NCBI RefSeq assembly: GCF_003130405.1
Contig: NZ_QEAS01000023.1
Location: 1 to 59,043 of the forward strand
Source: Pararcticibacter amylolyticus
GTDB lineage: Bacteria; Bacteroidota; Bacteroidia; Sphingobacteriales; Sphingobacteriaceae
Length of the DNA: 59,043 nt
Direction of reading: 5' to 3'
In this document: positions 35,285 through 45,300 of the stretch, piece by piece
How the letters are laid out: each line of letters starts with the position of its first letter
Numbering within the stretch: the first letter of the stretch is position 1
Made by a program: the position numbers and the translations under genes
Notes under the pieces: model-generated
Told to the model about the DNA's origin: nothing
What the model saw: only the letters and a program-made list of their open reading frames with translations
The model's database searches: none

Positions 35285-36847
35285 TTAGTACCCAGGATTC
35301 TGTTTTACATTAGGATTATTGCTTACATCGTCTGACGGGATAGGCAGACTACGGTGGCGGCCTATTTCGAAATTATTAAAGTCGGCATCGCGCTGCTTAA
35401 GTTCATCTATGCCTGCCTGGTTATCCAGCAAGCCCCAGCGCTTAAGATCGGCCCAGCGGTGGCCTTCCGTCGAAAGCTCCAGCACACGCTCCATCTGAAG
35501 GCGCTTCAGGAACCTGTCGGTGCCGGTAGTAGCGGTAAAATGATTGACCGATAAAGAAGGCATATTCACCCGTGCCCTCACGCGGTCGACACACGCAACA
35601 GCCGCAGACAGGTCGCCGCCAGACTCAGCAATACACTCCGCATACATTAAAAGCACGTCTGCGAAGCGGATCACCCTCACATTTATAGGATTATAATAGT
35701 CATCAAACCCCCGCTCATACGAAGCATATTTCCGGAAGAATACGCGGCCGTTCCAGTTGGACTGCTGCCACAGGGCGTTATTGCTTACCAGCCTGTACAC
35801 CAGGTTATTGTCCGTAAAATCGGCTTCCATTCCCTGATAGAACGCAGTGTATTTCAGGCGAATATCATTTCCGTTGCTGATATTCTTTTCACGCTTTAGT
35901 TCAGTAACCAGCCATGGACGAAGCTCACCATCATTCCAGCCTATGCCCGGCGGCGCGAAGAATTGCCCCCTGTGCAGGCCAAGGTTAGGATTAACATCGT
36001 TAACACCATCTCCTGCCGGTGCCGGGTTTGCGCTTGAATACTGGATTTCGAATACCGATTCAATATTATTTTCCGTCCGGTCGCTGAAGTTGTCGCCATA
36101 ATTCTGAACAAGGTTGTAGTACGACTTGCCTTCACCTTCTACCAGCCACTGAAGATCGGTTCTTGCTTCATTCCATTTATGCAGCTGCATATAACACTTG
36201 GCCCTGAACGCAAGCGCAGCCCCTTTGGTAGCCCGTCCTTTATCTGCCCCCTGCCACACTGCCGGAAGTACATTCTGGGCGGCAGTAAAATCACTGATAG
36301 CCTGCATAAAGACTTCTGTTTCCGTATGCCCTTCCGGCTGCATATCGGGAGTGGATGGTTCAAGGACGACCGGCAGGCTCTTGTTGCCGGTCCCCCATAG
36401 CACCGCCAGGTTATAATAATACAATCCGCGAAGGAAATACGCCTGCCCCAGGAGACGGTTCTTTTTCTGTTCATCGGCAAACTGGATAGCAGGCACATAA
36501 GCAAGCACCTGGTTGGCCCTGAAAATAGCCTGGTAGCATTCTGAATAGGTTACGGCATTGCCTTCGGCAAAGTTGTAATTATTGTATCTGAACTGAGTCC
36601 ACTCCTTCAGCTCTGCCCAGGGACTCTGGCTGAACCCTTCATCAGAAGTAAGGTCATGCCTGAACCACAGCCAGCGGGCATAGGTTCCGGGTTTATAAAA
36701 CATGTTGTAAATCGCATTAACGCCGTATTCCGCATCGGTTTCCGTTAACCAGAAATTCTTTTTTGTGATCGAATTCGGATTGTCTACATCCACTTTACAT
36801 GCATTGAACAGGATAGCTACCCATACGATGTATAAAAACTTTTTCAT
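35285..36847 (-). CDS. SusD/RagB-family lipoprotein of the PUL
   Basis: This 520-residue surface glycan-binding lipoprotein has a lipobox 'ILFNAC' (Cys17). The 'GQAYFLRGLYYYNLAVLWG' helix and the terminal 'SLPIPSDDVSNNPNVKQNPG' are classic for the family. It lies 19 bp after the SusC gene, so the two should form the import complex of this PUL. Confidence 0.96.
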   Translation of the reverse strand: MKKFLYIVWVAILFNACKVDVDNPNSITKKNFWLTETDAEYGVNAIYNMFYKPGTYARWLWFRHDLTSDEGFSQSPWAELKEWTQFRYNNYNFAEGNAVTYSECYQAIFRANQVLAYVPAIQFADEQKKNRLLGQAYFLRGLYYYNLAVLWGTGNKSLPVVLEPSTPDMQPEGHTETEVFMQAISDFTAAQNVLPAVWQGADKGRATKGAALAFRAKCYMQLHKWNEARTDLQWLVEGEGKSYYNLVQNYGDNFSDRTENNIESVFEIQYSSANPAPAGDGVNDVNPNLGLHRGQFFAPPGIGWNDGELRPWLVTELKREKNISNGNDIRLKYTAFYQGMEADFTDNNLVYRLVSNNALWQQSNWNGRVFFRKYASYERGFDDYYNPINVRVIRFADVLLMYAECIAESGGDLSAAVACVDRVRARVNMPSLSVNHFTATTGTDRFLKRLQMERVLELSTEGHRWADLKRWGLLDNQAGIDELKQRDADFNNFEIGRHRSLPIPSDDVSNNPNVKQNPGY

Positions 36848-36866
36848 CTCTTTCTACCGTTAATGA

Positions 36867-39800
36867 TTAAAATGATAATTGTGTACCGAATGTGATCCCT
36901 CTTGGTGTTGGAAAAGCTCCTCCGTCATAAGTACGGTCCCATATATTGGTATTCAGGAACTCAGGATCGAGCCCGGTATAGGAGGTAAACGTGAACAGGT
37001 TCTGCCCGTTCACATAAAAACGGGCACTGTCGAATGCCTTACCCAGCAGCGATTTTGGCAGGTTATATCCCAGGGCTATCTGCTTTATCCGCACATAATT
37101 GCCGTTTTCGAGCCAGCGGTCCTGATCGGCCCGCGAGTTACGCGAATCGCCGAATATTGGCCGCGGATCTGCGGCGTTTGGATTCTGCGGAGTCCAGGGA
37201 TCATAATCAGCACGGTAATTGGAATTATCATTATAACTATCGAAGCCATTGCGCGGTCCGTTGAAGATCTTATGTCCAAAAGCACCGGTCATCTGTACCT
37301 GCAGGTCAAATCCTTTATAGCTGAACCCGAGGTTCATGCCAAGCTGGTACGACGGAATGGTCGAGCCCGCATGCTGCCTGTCGGCATCCGTGATCATGCC
37401 GTCATCATTGTAATCGATATACCGGATGTCGCCGGGCTTTGCATTTGGCTGGATCAATTTCCCCTGGCTGTTGCGGTGCGACATCACTTCTTCCTCAGAC
37501 CGGAATAATCCACCGGTCTTTATCAGATACCATTCGCCAACCGGACTTCCCACTACAGACATTGTATTCCATTGAGTGAAACGCTGGCGGTCATATCCGA
37601 GCTTTCTGATCTTATTTTTCAGGTAAGAACCATTGACATCTATATTGTAGCCGAAATCACGGCCAATCTTATCCCTCCAGCTCAAAGCCAGCTCCACTCC
37701 CCGGTTTTCCAGTGTAGCAGCATTTACAAAAGGATTGCCACCATTATTCCCCGTTGACCGGAGGATCTGCATAGGGGTTAATACGTCACGCGTTACCTTA
37801 AGAAAATACTCTGCAGACACATTCAGCCTGTTTTTAAACATGGAAGCGTCGGCACCTAAATTGAGCTGCGACAACTTTTCCCACTTCAGATCTTCGTTGA
37901 TGAGCTGCACCTGGGTCATTCCGGAAACGACGGTGTTATCACCAAACACGGCCTGCGGAAAAGCATTCACCAAAGCAACCCAGTCCCAGAAACCTATATT
38001 TGAAGTACCTAATATTCCATAGTTGGCCCTGAGTTTCAAATCATCTATCCAGGATACATCAAAAAAGTTTTCTTTGCTGATCCGCCAACCGCCGGCCACC
38101 GACGGAAAATACCCGGCACGATGCTGAGGTGCAAAGCGCGAAGACTCATCACGGCGCATGGTAAAGCTGAGCAGGTAGCGCTCATCAAAATCATAATTCA
38201 CGCGGCCGAAAACCGAGAACAATTTCGATTCATCCAGATAGCTACCTGTTCTGGGATTCACCAGTGTGGCGTTAAGCTGGTCATAGTATTCTCCCGTCAA
38301 ACTATTGGTAAGCACTCCATTTTTGGTCCCCCATACCTGTTCGTAAAAGAATGGCTGGAAACTGATGCCTGCCACCGCCGAAATTCCGTGCCTGCCGAAC
38401 TTCCTGTTAAATTCCAGGGTGTTGTCAAAGACAAATTCGCGCGACTGCCCCTGGTTCCTGTTCAGCGATGAAGGGTCCTGCGGCTGGTTGGCTTGCCATG
38501 ACCCTATTTTACGTAAATAGCGATACCGGTCGTTACTGATATCGAAGCCGAAATTGAACCGGTACTTAAACATCTTCACCACTTCCAGCTCCGTAAAGGC
38601 GTTCCCCCTGATACGGAGATTGCTGTTGCGGGTATCTGTAAAATCTTCCTTAGCAAAAGGATTACTTCCGAAGGTGATATCATAGGTACCGTTGCCAAAT
38701 CCATACCCTCCGTAGTTCCTTGAATCACGGATCGGAATGGTGGGCAGCATCCGGTACACATCAATGATCGGGTTAGTGTCCATCTGGTCTACGCCAAAAT
38801 GGCTCAGGATTATATTCTCACCAATCGTAAATTGAACATGCTTCCCAAAATCCCGGCTGGCGGAGGTGTTCGAACGCAGCGTAAAGCGTTCGCTTTTTGT
38901 TCCGATCGTGGTACCCGTATTACCCTGGTAGTTACCGGAGATAAAATATCGGCTGGCTTTCCCGCCGCCCGAAAATGAAATATTGTGATCCTGGACCGCT
39001 CCGTTTTTAAATACTTCTTCCTGCCAGTCGGTATCAGCCTCAAAGTGGTTGGCTAACCCATTGAGATTTGGATTTCCATCGGCAATAGCATTCATAAATG
39101 CGAGATCATTCAATTTGATCCACTGCCCGCGGTTTGTCAGGTTGTAGCGGGGAAGCCACTGGGTGGTCAGCCGCGAAGACACATCGATCTTCATGGCGCC
39201 TTCCCTGCCCTTTTTAGTGGTGATGATGATCACCCCGTTCCCAGCCCTGGAGCCGTAGATGGCCGCAGCAGAAGCGTCCTTCAGCACCTGGATGGTTTCA
39301 ATATCGTTGAAATTGAAATCCCTGTTTGCGCCCGAGATCACTCCATCTACGACATACAGCGGATTGTTGTTGCCAAAAGTGCCGGTACCGCGAATCTCTA
39401 CTTTTCCTTCGCTACCGGGCGCTCCCGACGAACGCACATTGATTCCGGGCACGGTCACCAGTGCATCGCCGACGGTTCCGGTTACGATGGTATTTTTCAT
39501 CTCATCCGGTTTAAACACTGAAACCGCACCGGTAAGATTGGCCTTTTTCACCGTCTGGTATCCAATGACTACCACTTCTTCCAGTTGCTGTCCGTCGTTC
39601 TTCATAATCACTTCGATCGTTTTCTGCCCTTTATAGACGATCTCCTGCCGGGCCATGCCTATCTGGAAAAATACCAGGGTATCGTTTTGCGCTGCCCGCA
39701 CTGAAAAGTTTCCATTTTCGTTGGTGGTAGTCCCCTGCGACGTACCTTTTATACGTATACTTACTCCTGGCAGGGCCTGCTTCTGAGCATCCAGTACACG

Positions 39801-39878
39801 CCCGCCGATCGCTGTCTGCTGACCGCGGGCGATCCCCATGCAGGCAACAAGTAGTAGTAATAAAGTTATCCTTACCAT
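36867..39878 (-). CDS. SusC/RagA-family transporter of the PUL
   Basis: This 1,003-residue outer-membrane transporter has a signal peptide ('MVRITLLLLLVACMGIARGQ'), a carboxypeptidase-like domain (about 23-97), a TonB-box-like 'LEEVVVIGYQT', the plug ('QVLKDASAAAIYGSRAGNGV') and the barrel ending 'GITFGTQLSF'. No STN domain is present, in agreement with control by a hybrid two-component regulator rather than an anti-sigma factor. It is in the middle of the operon, 45 bp after the second GH43 gene. Confidence 0.96.
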   Translation of the reverse strand: MVRITLLLLLVACMGIARGQQTAIGGRVLDAQKQALPGVSIRIKGTSQGTTTNENGNFSVRAAQNDTLVFFQIGMARQEIVYKGQKTIEVIMKNDGQQLEEVVVIGYQTVKKANLTGAVSVFKPDEMKNTIVTGTVGDALVTVPGINVRSSGAPGSEGKVEIRGTGTFGNNNPLYVVDGVISGANRDFNFNDIETIQVLKDASAAAIYGSRAGNGVIIITTKKGREGAMKIDVSSRLTTQWLPRYNLTNRGQWIKLNDLAFMNAIADGNPNLNGLANHFEADTDWQEEVFKNGAVQDHNISFSGGGKASRYFISGNYQGNTGTTIGTKSERFTLRSNTSASRDFGKHVQFTIGENIILSHFGVDQMDTNPIIDVYRMLPTIPIRDSRNYGGYGFGNGTYDITFGSNPFAKEDFTDTRNSNLRIRGNAFTELEVVKMFKYRFNFGFDISNDRYRYLRKIGSWQANQPQDPSSLNRNQGQSREFVFDNTLEFNRKFGRHGISAVAGISFQPFFYEQVWGTKNGVLTNSLTGEYYDQLNATLVNPRTGSYLDESKLFSVFGRVNYDFDERYLLSFTMRRDESSRFAPQHRAGYFPSVAGGWRISKENFFDVSWIDDLKLRANYGILGTSNIGFWDWVALVNAFPQAVFGDNTVVSGMTQVQLINEDLKWEKLSQLNLGADASMFKNRLNVSAEYFLKVTRDVLTPMQILRSTGNNGGNPFVNAATLENRGVELALSWRDKIGRDFGYNIDVNGSYLKNKIRKLGYDRQRFTQWNTMSVVGSPVGEWYLIKTGGLFRSEEEVMSHRNSQGKLIQPNAKPGDIRYIDYNDDGMITDADRQHAGSTIPSYQLGMNLGFSYKGFDLQVQMTGAFGHKIFNGPRNGFDSYNDNSNYRADYDPWTPQNPNAADPRPIFGDSRNSRADQDRWLENGNYVRIKQIALGYNLPKSLLGKAFDSARFYVNGQNLFTFTSYTGLDPEFLNTNIWDRTYDGGAFPTPRGITFGTQLSF

Positions 39879-39923
39879 GCTTTTGTCAATAGTCTAATAA
39901 TCGTTTGGTTAATTTTATGCTTC

Positions 39924-40904
39924 TCATTTAATAGTAGATGGCGATATAATGGAGTTCCTGTCAAACGTAATCGTGTTATCACGTATCGCCATGTTGATAA
40001 TATACATCAGCCGCGGTGACACTTTAGTGGTGTCGTGGTGCGCGTGAAATACATACTTAAAATTCTGGTCTTTGTCCCTGAAATAAGCCCCGTGCCCTGT
40101 TCCTGCCATGCCAGCCGCCGGACGCTGCAGGATGGGGTTATGCTCACTTTTCTTCCACGGCCCCAGTGGCGAGCCGGCAGTAGCGTACCCTATGCCGTAG
40201 TCCTGGCTGCGGAAATCATTTCCCGAATAAAGCATGTAGTACCGGTTATTGTATTTGAGCACAGAGGCTCCTTCTGCCACCTTGCCCATCACGGTTTCCC
40301 ATGGATCGGAGGCGGTAACACATTTTGTCAGTGTTTCTTCCCGGATGGTCAGCCAGTCGTCTTCCAGCCGGGCAGCCCAGATCTCATTCCCGTTGGTAAA
40401 GCGAACGAAGTAAATGTAGGGGGTCCCGTCCTCATCGATAAACAGCGACGAATCAATTCCCTTTTCATCGCGCATAGGCCTTTTGTTGTCCTGCTTAAAT
40501 GGCCCGAGAGGCGAGTCGGCCGTTGCCACACAAATATGTTCTTCTGCCGAATAAAACAAATAGAACTTCCTGGTTGCCGGATTGTAATACACCTCCGGTG
40601 CCCAGAACCACTTGGTACCGTAGGAGTCAGCTTTTTTCAGCAGCATCTCTCCATGCTTTTTCCACGACTTCAGGTCCCGGGAGTAAAATACCTCAAAGCC
40701 TTCGTCGGAGCTGGTTCCATACGCATAATAAGTGTTCTCATGGAAAAGAATAAAAGGATCGGCGATGGGTACATTGGGGGCCACTGTCACAACAGCTTCC
40801 CTGCCGGATGATAGCGGGTTCGCGCTATTGAGCGTCCTGACATTACATGACACAGCCATCACGGCATATAAGCATATACCTGCAAATCCATGGAGTTTTC
40901 TCAT
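39924..40904 (-). CDS. GH43-family glycosidase, lipoprotein (copy 2)
   Basis: This 326-residue lipoprotein (lipobox 'AVMAVSC', Cys20) is a GH43 propeller. The triad is visible: Asp in 'PIADPFILFH', Asp in 'GIDSSLFIDEDG', Glu in 'GKVAEGASVLKY'. It is close to the first GH43 of this locus throughout, for example 'KWFWAPEVYY' against 'RWFWAPEVYY' and 'VATADSPLGPF' against 'VATADSPMGPF'. The pair likely arose by duplication and may differ in linkage or in the sugar at +1. It follows the IPT/NHL gene by 18 bp. Confidence 0.92.
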   Translation of the reverse strand: MRKLHGFAGICLYAVMAVSCNVRTLNSANPLSSGREAVVTVAPNVPIADPFILFHENTYYAYGTSSDEGFEVFYSRDLKSWKKHGEMLLKKADSYGTKWFWAPEVYYNPATRKFYLFYSAEEHICVATADSPLGPFKQDNKRPMRDEKGIDSSLFIDEDGTPYIYFVRFTNGNEIWAARLEDDWLTIREETLTKCVTASDPWETVMGKVAEGASVLKYNNRYYMLYSGNDFRSQDYGIGYATAGSPLGPWKKSEHNPILQRPAAGMAGTGHGAYFRDKDQNFKYVFHAHHDTTKVSPRLMYIINMAIRDNTITFDRNSIISPSTIK

Positions 40905-40922
40905 TGTTCTGTTATATAAGTT

Positions 40923-42236
40923 TTATTCGTTTTTGATGATCCTGATCCTTGAGTTGCGGAGATCCGCGACATACATGTTGCCTTCATTGTCGAAGGCAAT
41001 CCCTTCGGGCTCATTAAATTTGGCACTGCCGGCACCGCCGTCAAGAAAGCCCTGGTTACCCGCCCCTCCGTCACCAGCATACCGAACTACCTTTCCGTCG
41101 GGGCTCACCTGCCGCACCCAATGATTGAATTTCTCGGCGATGTAGAGATTACCACTGGCATCCACGGTTGCCTGCGCGGGCTGATCAAAGCTGGCCTGTG
41201 CACCTGTACCGTCAACCGCCCCCCAGGAGCCGGTACCCGCAAACTTCTGAAAACCGCCCGTAATGCTTTTGGTAGCAGGGTCATACCCGGCTTTCAGGAT
41301 CCCGATATAGGGATATTTTGCGATCAGGTACAATTGCCGCCCGTCCGGGGAAAAGCAGAAACTGGCATAGAAATCAGCGTTAATTCCGGGGAATCCAACA
41401 AAATCATAAAGGAGCTTTATGCGGTTTTCACTTTTATCCCAGGTATATAGTTTCCTTGGCCAGCAGTAAAATATCAGGCTGCCATCTGTGGGATGTATGC
41501 CTGCAAAATTGACGTGCCTGGTCTCATTCTGTGAGCGCACATAATCCTGCTGCACGGCAAAGCCACTGTTCCGCGTCAGTATTGCTACCGTCACATTGTT
41601 ATTGTTCCCTGCATTGTCATTGCCGATAAAAAGAGTGTCGCAGCTGACCGACATGGTAATACTGCGCGGGTTGTTTACAGACCCGGAGAGTGTCGCTACG
41701 GTCTCTACCCTTCCGTCCTTAATGCGGCGCACCTTCCTGCCCTCTTCAAGCACAAATAAGGCGTTGTCTTTGCGGTCGTATGTCAGCCAGTACGGCCTGT
41801 TAAAGCTTGCCTGGCGTAAGCTTCCGTCTACAGAAACCGCAGCACCACTGCCGCTGAAGGTATAAACATTCCTGGTATAGGTGTACGTAAAGGGAACTGA
41901 AGGACTAAACTCAGCACCACCTACCGTCACTTTCACGGCTCCGCTGCCGGCATTTTGCGGGACAATAGCGTAGATGCGCGTTGGGGTGACACCTGCAACT
42001 TTTGCCTCAACATTGTTGACCCAGACCTTAACATCGCCCGCGCTGCTGCCAAAGTGATTACCATTGATCGTCAGTTCCGATCCGCCGCCGCCTGTTTGCG
42101 GAGAGAATCCTTCAACAACCGGTTCACCCCCTTCGGGGCCGGGGTCAGGTTTACTGCAGGCACCAGCGCAAAACGCGAATGCCAGTACAGCTGCAAACAG
42201 GCGATTTGCATAATTTCTTTTTAACGCAATTTTCAT
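40923..42236 (-). CDS. IPT/TIG and NHL-repeat lipoprotein, first gene of the PUL operon
   Basis: This 437-residue lipoprotein has a lipobox 'AFCAGAC' (Cys27), an IPT/TIG immunoglobulin-like domain (about 40-118, 'GGGSELTINGNHFGSSAGDV') and NHL-type propeller blades to the end ('GNLYIAEKFNHWVRQVSPDG', 'NEPEGIAFDNEGNMYVADL'). Such proteins recur in Pedobacter-type PULs as probable surface glycan-binding or scaffold proteins, the place SusE/F has elsewhere. It leads the operon, with a TAGTTTTG promoter box upstream. Confidence 0.85.
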   Translation of the reverse strand: MKIALKRNYANRLFAAVLAFAFCAGACSKPDPGPEGGEPVVEGFSPQTGGGGSELTINGNHFGSSAGDVKVWVNNVEAKVAGVTPTRIYAIVPQNAGSGAVKVTVGGAEFSPSVPFTYTYTRNVYTFSGSGAAVSVDGSLRQASFNRPYWLTYDRKDNALFVLEEGRKVRRIKDGRVETVATLSGSVNNPRSITMSVSCDTLFIGNDNAGNNNNVTVAILTRNSGFAVQQDYVRSQNETRHVNFAGIHPTDGSLIFYCWPRKLYTWDKSENRIKLLYDFVGFPGINADFYASFCFSPDGRQLYLIAKYPYIGILKAGYDPATKSITGGFQKFAGTGSWGAVDGTGAQASFDQPAQATVDASGNLYIAEKFNHWVRQVSPDGKVVRYAGDGGAGNQGFLDGGAGSAKFNEPEGIAFDNEGNMYVADLRNSRIRIIKNE

Positions 42237-42271
42237 GTTAGTTTTGATTTAAATAGTACAATTGGTTTCTC

Positions 42272-42279
42272 CAAAACTA
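42272..42279 (-). promoter_or_regulatory. -7 element of the PUL operon (TAGTTTTG)
   Basis: TAGTTTTG matches TAnnTTTG exactly, about 35 bp upstream of the IPT/NHL start codon. A TTTG lies 24 bp further upstream (42304-42307), longer than the usual 19-21 bp. The poor spacing fits a promoter that needs an activator, here the adjacent hybrid regulator. Confidence 0.5.
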
Positions 42280-42385
42280 GGCGGGACAGCTATGCGGCGT
42301 TATCAAAAAAGTCTCATTTATTGAAAAAATCGTATCAGATTTATTTTCTCAAAAACAAGTAAAACACTCATTAAAAGCAACTTAA

Positions 42386-45300
42386 TCAATTGAAGTCTTT
42401 TGGAGCCACACCAAACTGCTCCTGGAAACACCTGGAAAAGTAGGAAGGAGAATTGAAGCCGACCAGGTGACATATCTCGCCGATCTGGTATTTATTTTTC
42501 CTGATCAGTACGGCGGCCATTTTAAGTCTTTCTAACCTTAAGTACTCGTTCGGGCTCATATCAAGTACTCCTTTGATCTTCCGGTAAAAGCTGGCCCTGC
42601 TTATATTCAGCGATTCCGCAAGATCTTCCATTTTGAAGTCGGGATTTTGAATATTCCGGTGAATAGCTTCCCGCAGGGCATCAAGAAATACTTTGTCCGT
42701 TTCCGTTGTGATCATGGTGCTGGAGGTCACCATGGGATTCTTCAGGAAAGCATCCCTCAGTTTTTCTCTTCCAAGGATGAGGTTGGCAACCATTGCCGCC
42801 AGGTATTCCGGGGAGAACGGCTTCTCAACGTAGGCATCAGCTCCGGTCTCCATTCCCTCTATCTTCGACTGAAGGTTAGTCTTAGCCGTCAGCAGGATAA
42901 GGGGTATATGACTGTAACGAATGTCCGACTTGATCTTCCCGCATAGTTCTATCCCCGTCATTTGCGGCATCATAATATCGCTGATCACGAGGGTCACCAT
43001 ATTCTTTTTCAGAACTTCCAGGGCTTCTGTGCCGTTAGCTGCCATCAGCACATGGTATTTATCAGCCAGTAATTTCCTGATAAACCGCTGCATATCTCCA
43101 TTGTCCTCCACAATCAGTATAGTATGCACCCTGTTAGCAGGTTCACTGCCTGCTGAATACACCGGAAGGCCGGCGGTACTGTTCTCTTCTGCAGAGACGG
43201 GTACCGTGACGGCATTTTCCCGGTGTGCGGGAAGTACCAGGGAGAATACATTATAAATCTCGTCCCTGAGTATGCGCAGGCTTCCCCCATGCAGCTCTGC
43301 CAGCGTACGGGCCAGGTGCATCCCCAGGCCGGTACCATTTATCTGACCATGTTCGTGAAGGCGGATGAAGGGTTTGAAGATGTCGTCGTACTGCTCAGGA
43401 CCGATCTCCGGTCCATCTGTCGCCACACGGATCTCAAACATCCCGTCTGCCTGTATAGTTATCAGCTCCGCCCTGATAGTGTGCGCAGCATATTTAACTG
43501 CATTGCTGAAAAGATTACTGATGATCTTGGTCACTGCCTCCTTATCTATAACCGCAGTAAAATCGTCGTTATCCATTTCGAGTGCAAATGTCCGGTTGTA
43601 CTCTTTAACCAGGGGCGAAAAACTCTGCTGCAGTTCGGTGATCAACTTCGAAATATTGCACTCCGATACGTTGAGCGTATAAACCGACTTTTCGATCTTC
43701 CTGAAATCCAGTAACTGGTTCGTAAGGTCGAGCAGCCTGTCTGTATTTTTCTTCATGATCCGCAGGTCGTCCAGGGTATCCTCATCCTGAAGGTTGCTCT
43801 GCACCATAATGTTTTCCAGGGGTCCCCTGATAAGGGTAAGCGGAGTTCTGATCTCATGCGTGATATTTGTAAAAAAGCGGATCATCGCATCGTGGATCTC
43901 CCGTTCCTTATCCTGCTCCAGTTTTTGTATAAACAAAGTTTGCCTGAACCGCTGCCGTCGTTTCAGGAATCGCACCAGCATGTACACTAGTCCGATAAAC
44001 ACCCCTGTATAAATGGCGTAGGCCCACCGGGTAAGGTAAAAAGGCGCCAGGATCGTGATGTGCAGGCGCCTTTCCTGCGGGTTCCACAACCCGTCGTTAT
44101 TAGAACCGCGTACCCGGAATACATACTTGCCGCTAGCCAGATTCGAATAGCTGACGAGGGATGACTCGGTCACTCTCTGCCACTTATCTTCAAGCCCCTC
44201 AAGTTTATATTGAAGAAAGTTGATTTCCGGCGCCTGGTAACTAAGTGCAGCAATGCGGAGCGAAAAATGGTCCTGATCATGCTTCAGGGTGATGGAATCC
44301 GAAAATATAATGCTTTTATGCAACGGAGAGCCGGGCTGCCCTGCTACAGCAGGCTGGTTGAATATCAGGAAGCCGGTAATATATACCGGGGGGATATACC
44401 TGTTTTCCGTAAAAGTATCCGGTTTAAAGGCGATCAGGCCGTTGATAGATCCGAGCAGTATGGTGCCATCGTCGTCCCGGTAGCCCGACTTATAATTAAA
44501 CTGCTTGTCCAGCAGTCCGCTGGCCTGGGTATATGTTTTAGTAAGGCCGTTGCGCGGATCAAACCTGACCAGTCCGCTGTTGGTAGTAAGCCAGAAGAAA
44601 CCTTTACCATCTTCCACCATTTGATACACCACCCCGTTTAAAGGGCCCGGCCGGGCCGGATACCTTTTAAAAGTACCCTGTTCCGGTTCAAATTTACAGA
44701 AGCCCCTTCCTTCGGTAGTCAGCCAGATCTGCTTATTGCTGTCTTCAAAAATGCTCAGCACTTTGTTGTGCGGCAGGCTTCTTTTGTCGTCTGAATGCTG
44801 AAAATGCATCCATTTTTTATGGACAGCATCGTGCAGGAATACACCGTTGGTATAAGTAGCTACCCAGATATTGCCCTTACTATCTTCAAGAATATCATAA
44901 ACGAGGTTATTGTCGAGCTCAGGCACCGTCTCAAAAGCCCCTGTTGATTTGTTGTACCTGATCAGGCCCATAGATGTCCCCAGCCAGATATGCCCGGTAC
45001 TTGCTTTCCTGACAGAGAACACAAAATTGTTCCGGATAGTAGCGGGATGGTCCCCCGCAGTATATGATTTAATCTGCCCTGTACGCGTATTAATGACCCG
45101 GACTCCCTGGGAAAAAGTCCCAACCCAGAGCAGATCGCCGTCCATGCACAAACCATGGATATTGGAAAAGCCCTTACTCGGCGCAAAATGCTCAAAGGTC
45201 CTGTCCGACCGGTTAAAGCGGAATAGTCCGGCATCTTCCGTCCCGATCCATAGCTGATCGCCATGCCCCCTGACGATTTCCCGGACCCGCTGCCCCTTTA

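Noticed and set aside
40035-40811. A 258-codon plus-strand open frame
   Set aside because: Antisense to the second GH43 gene; no domain and poor composition.
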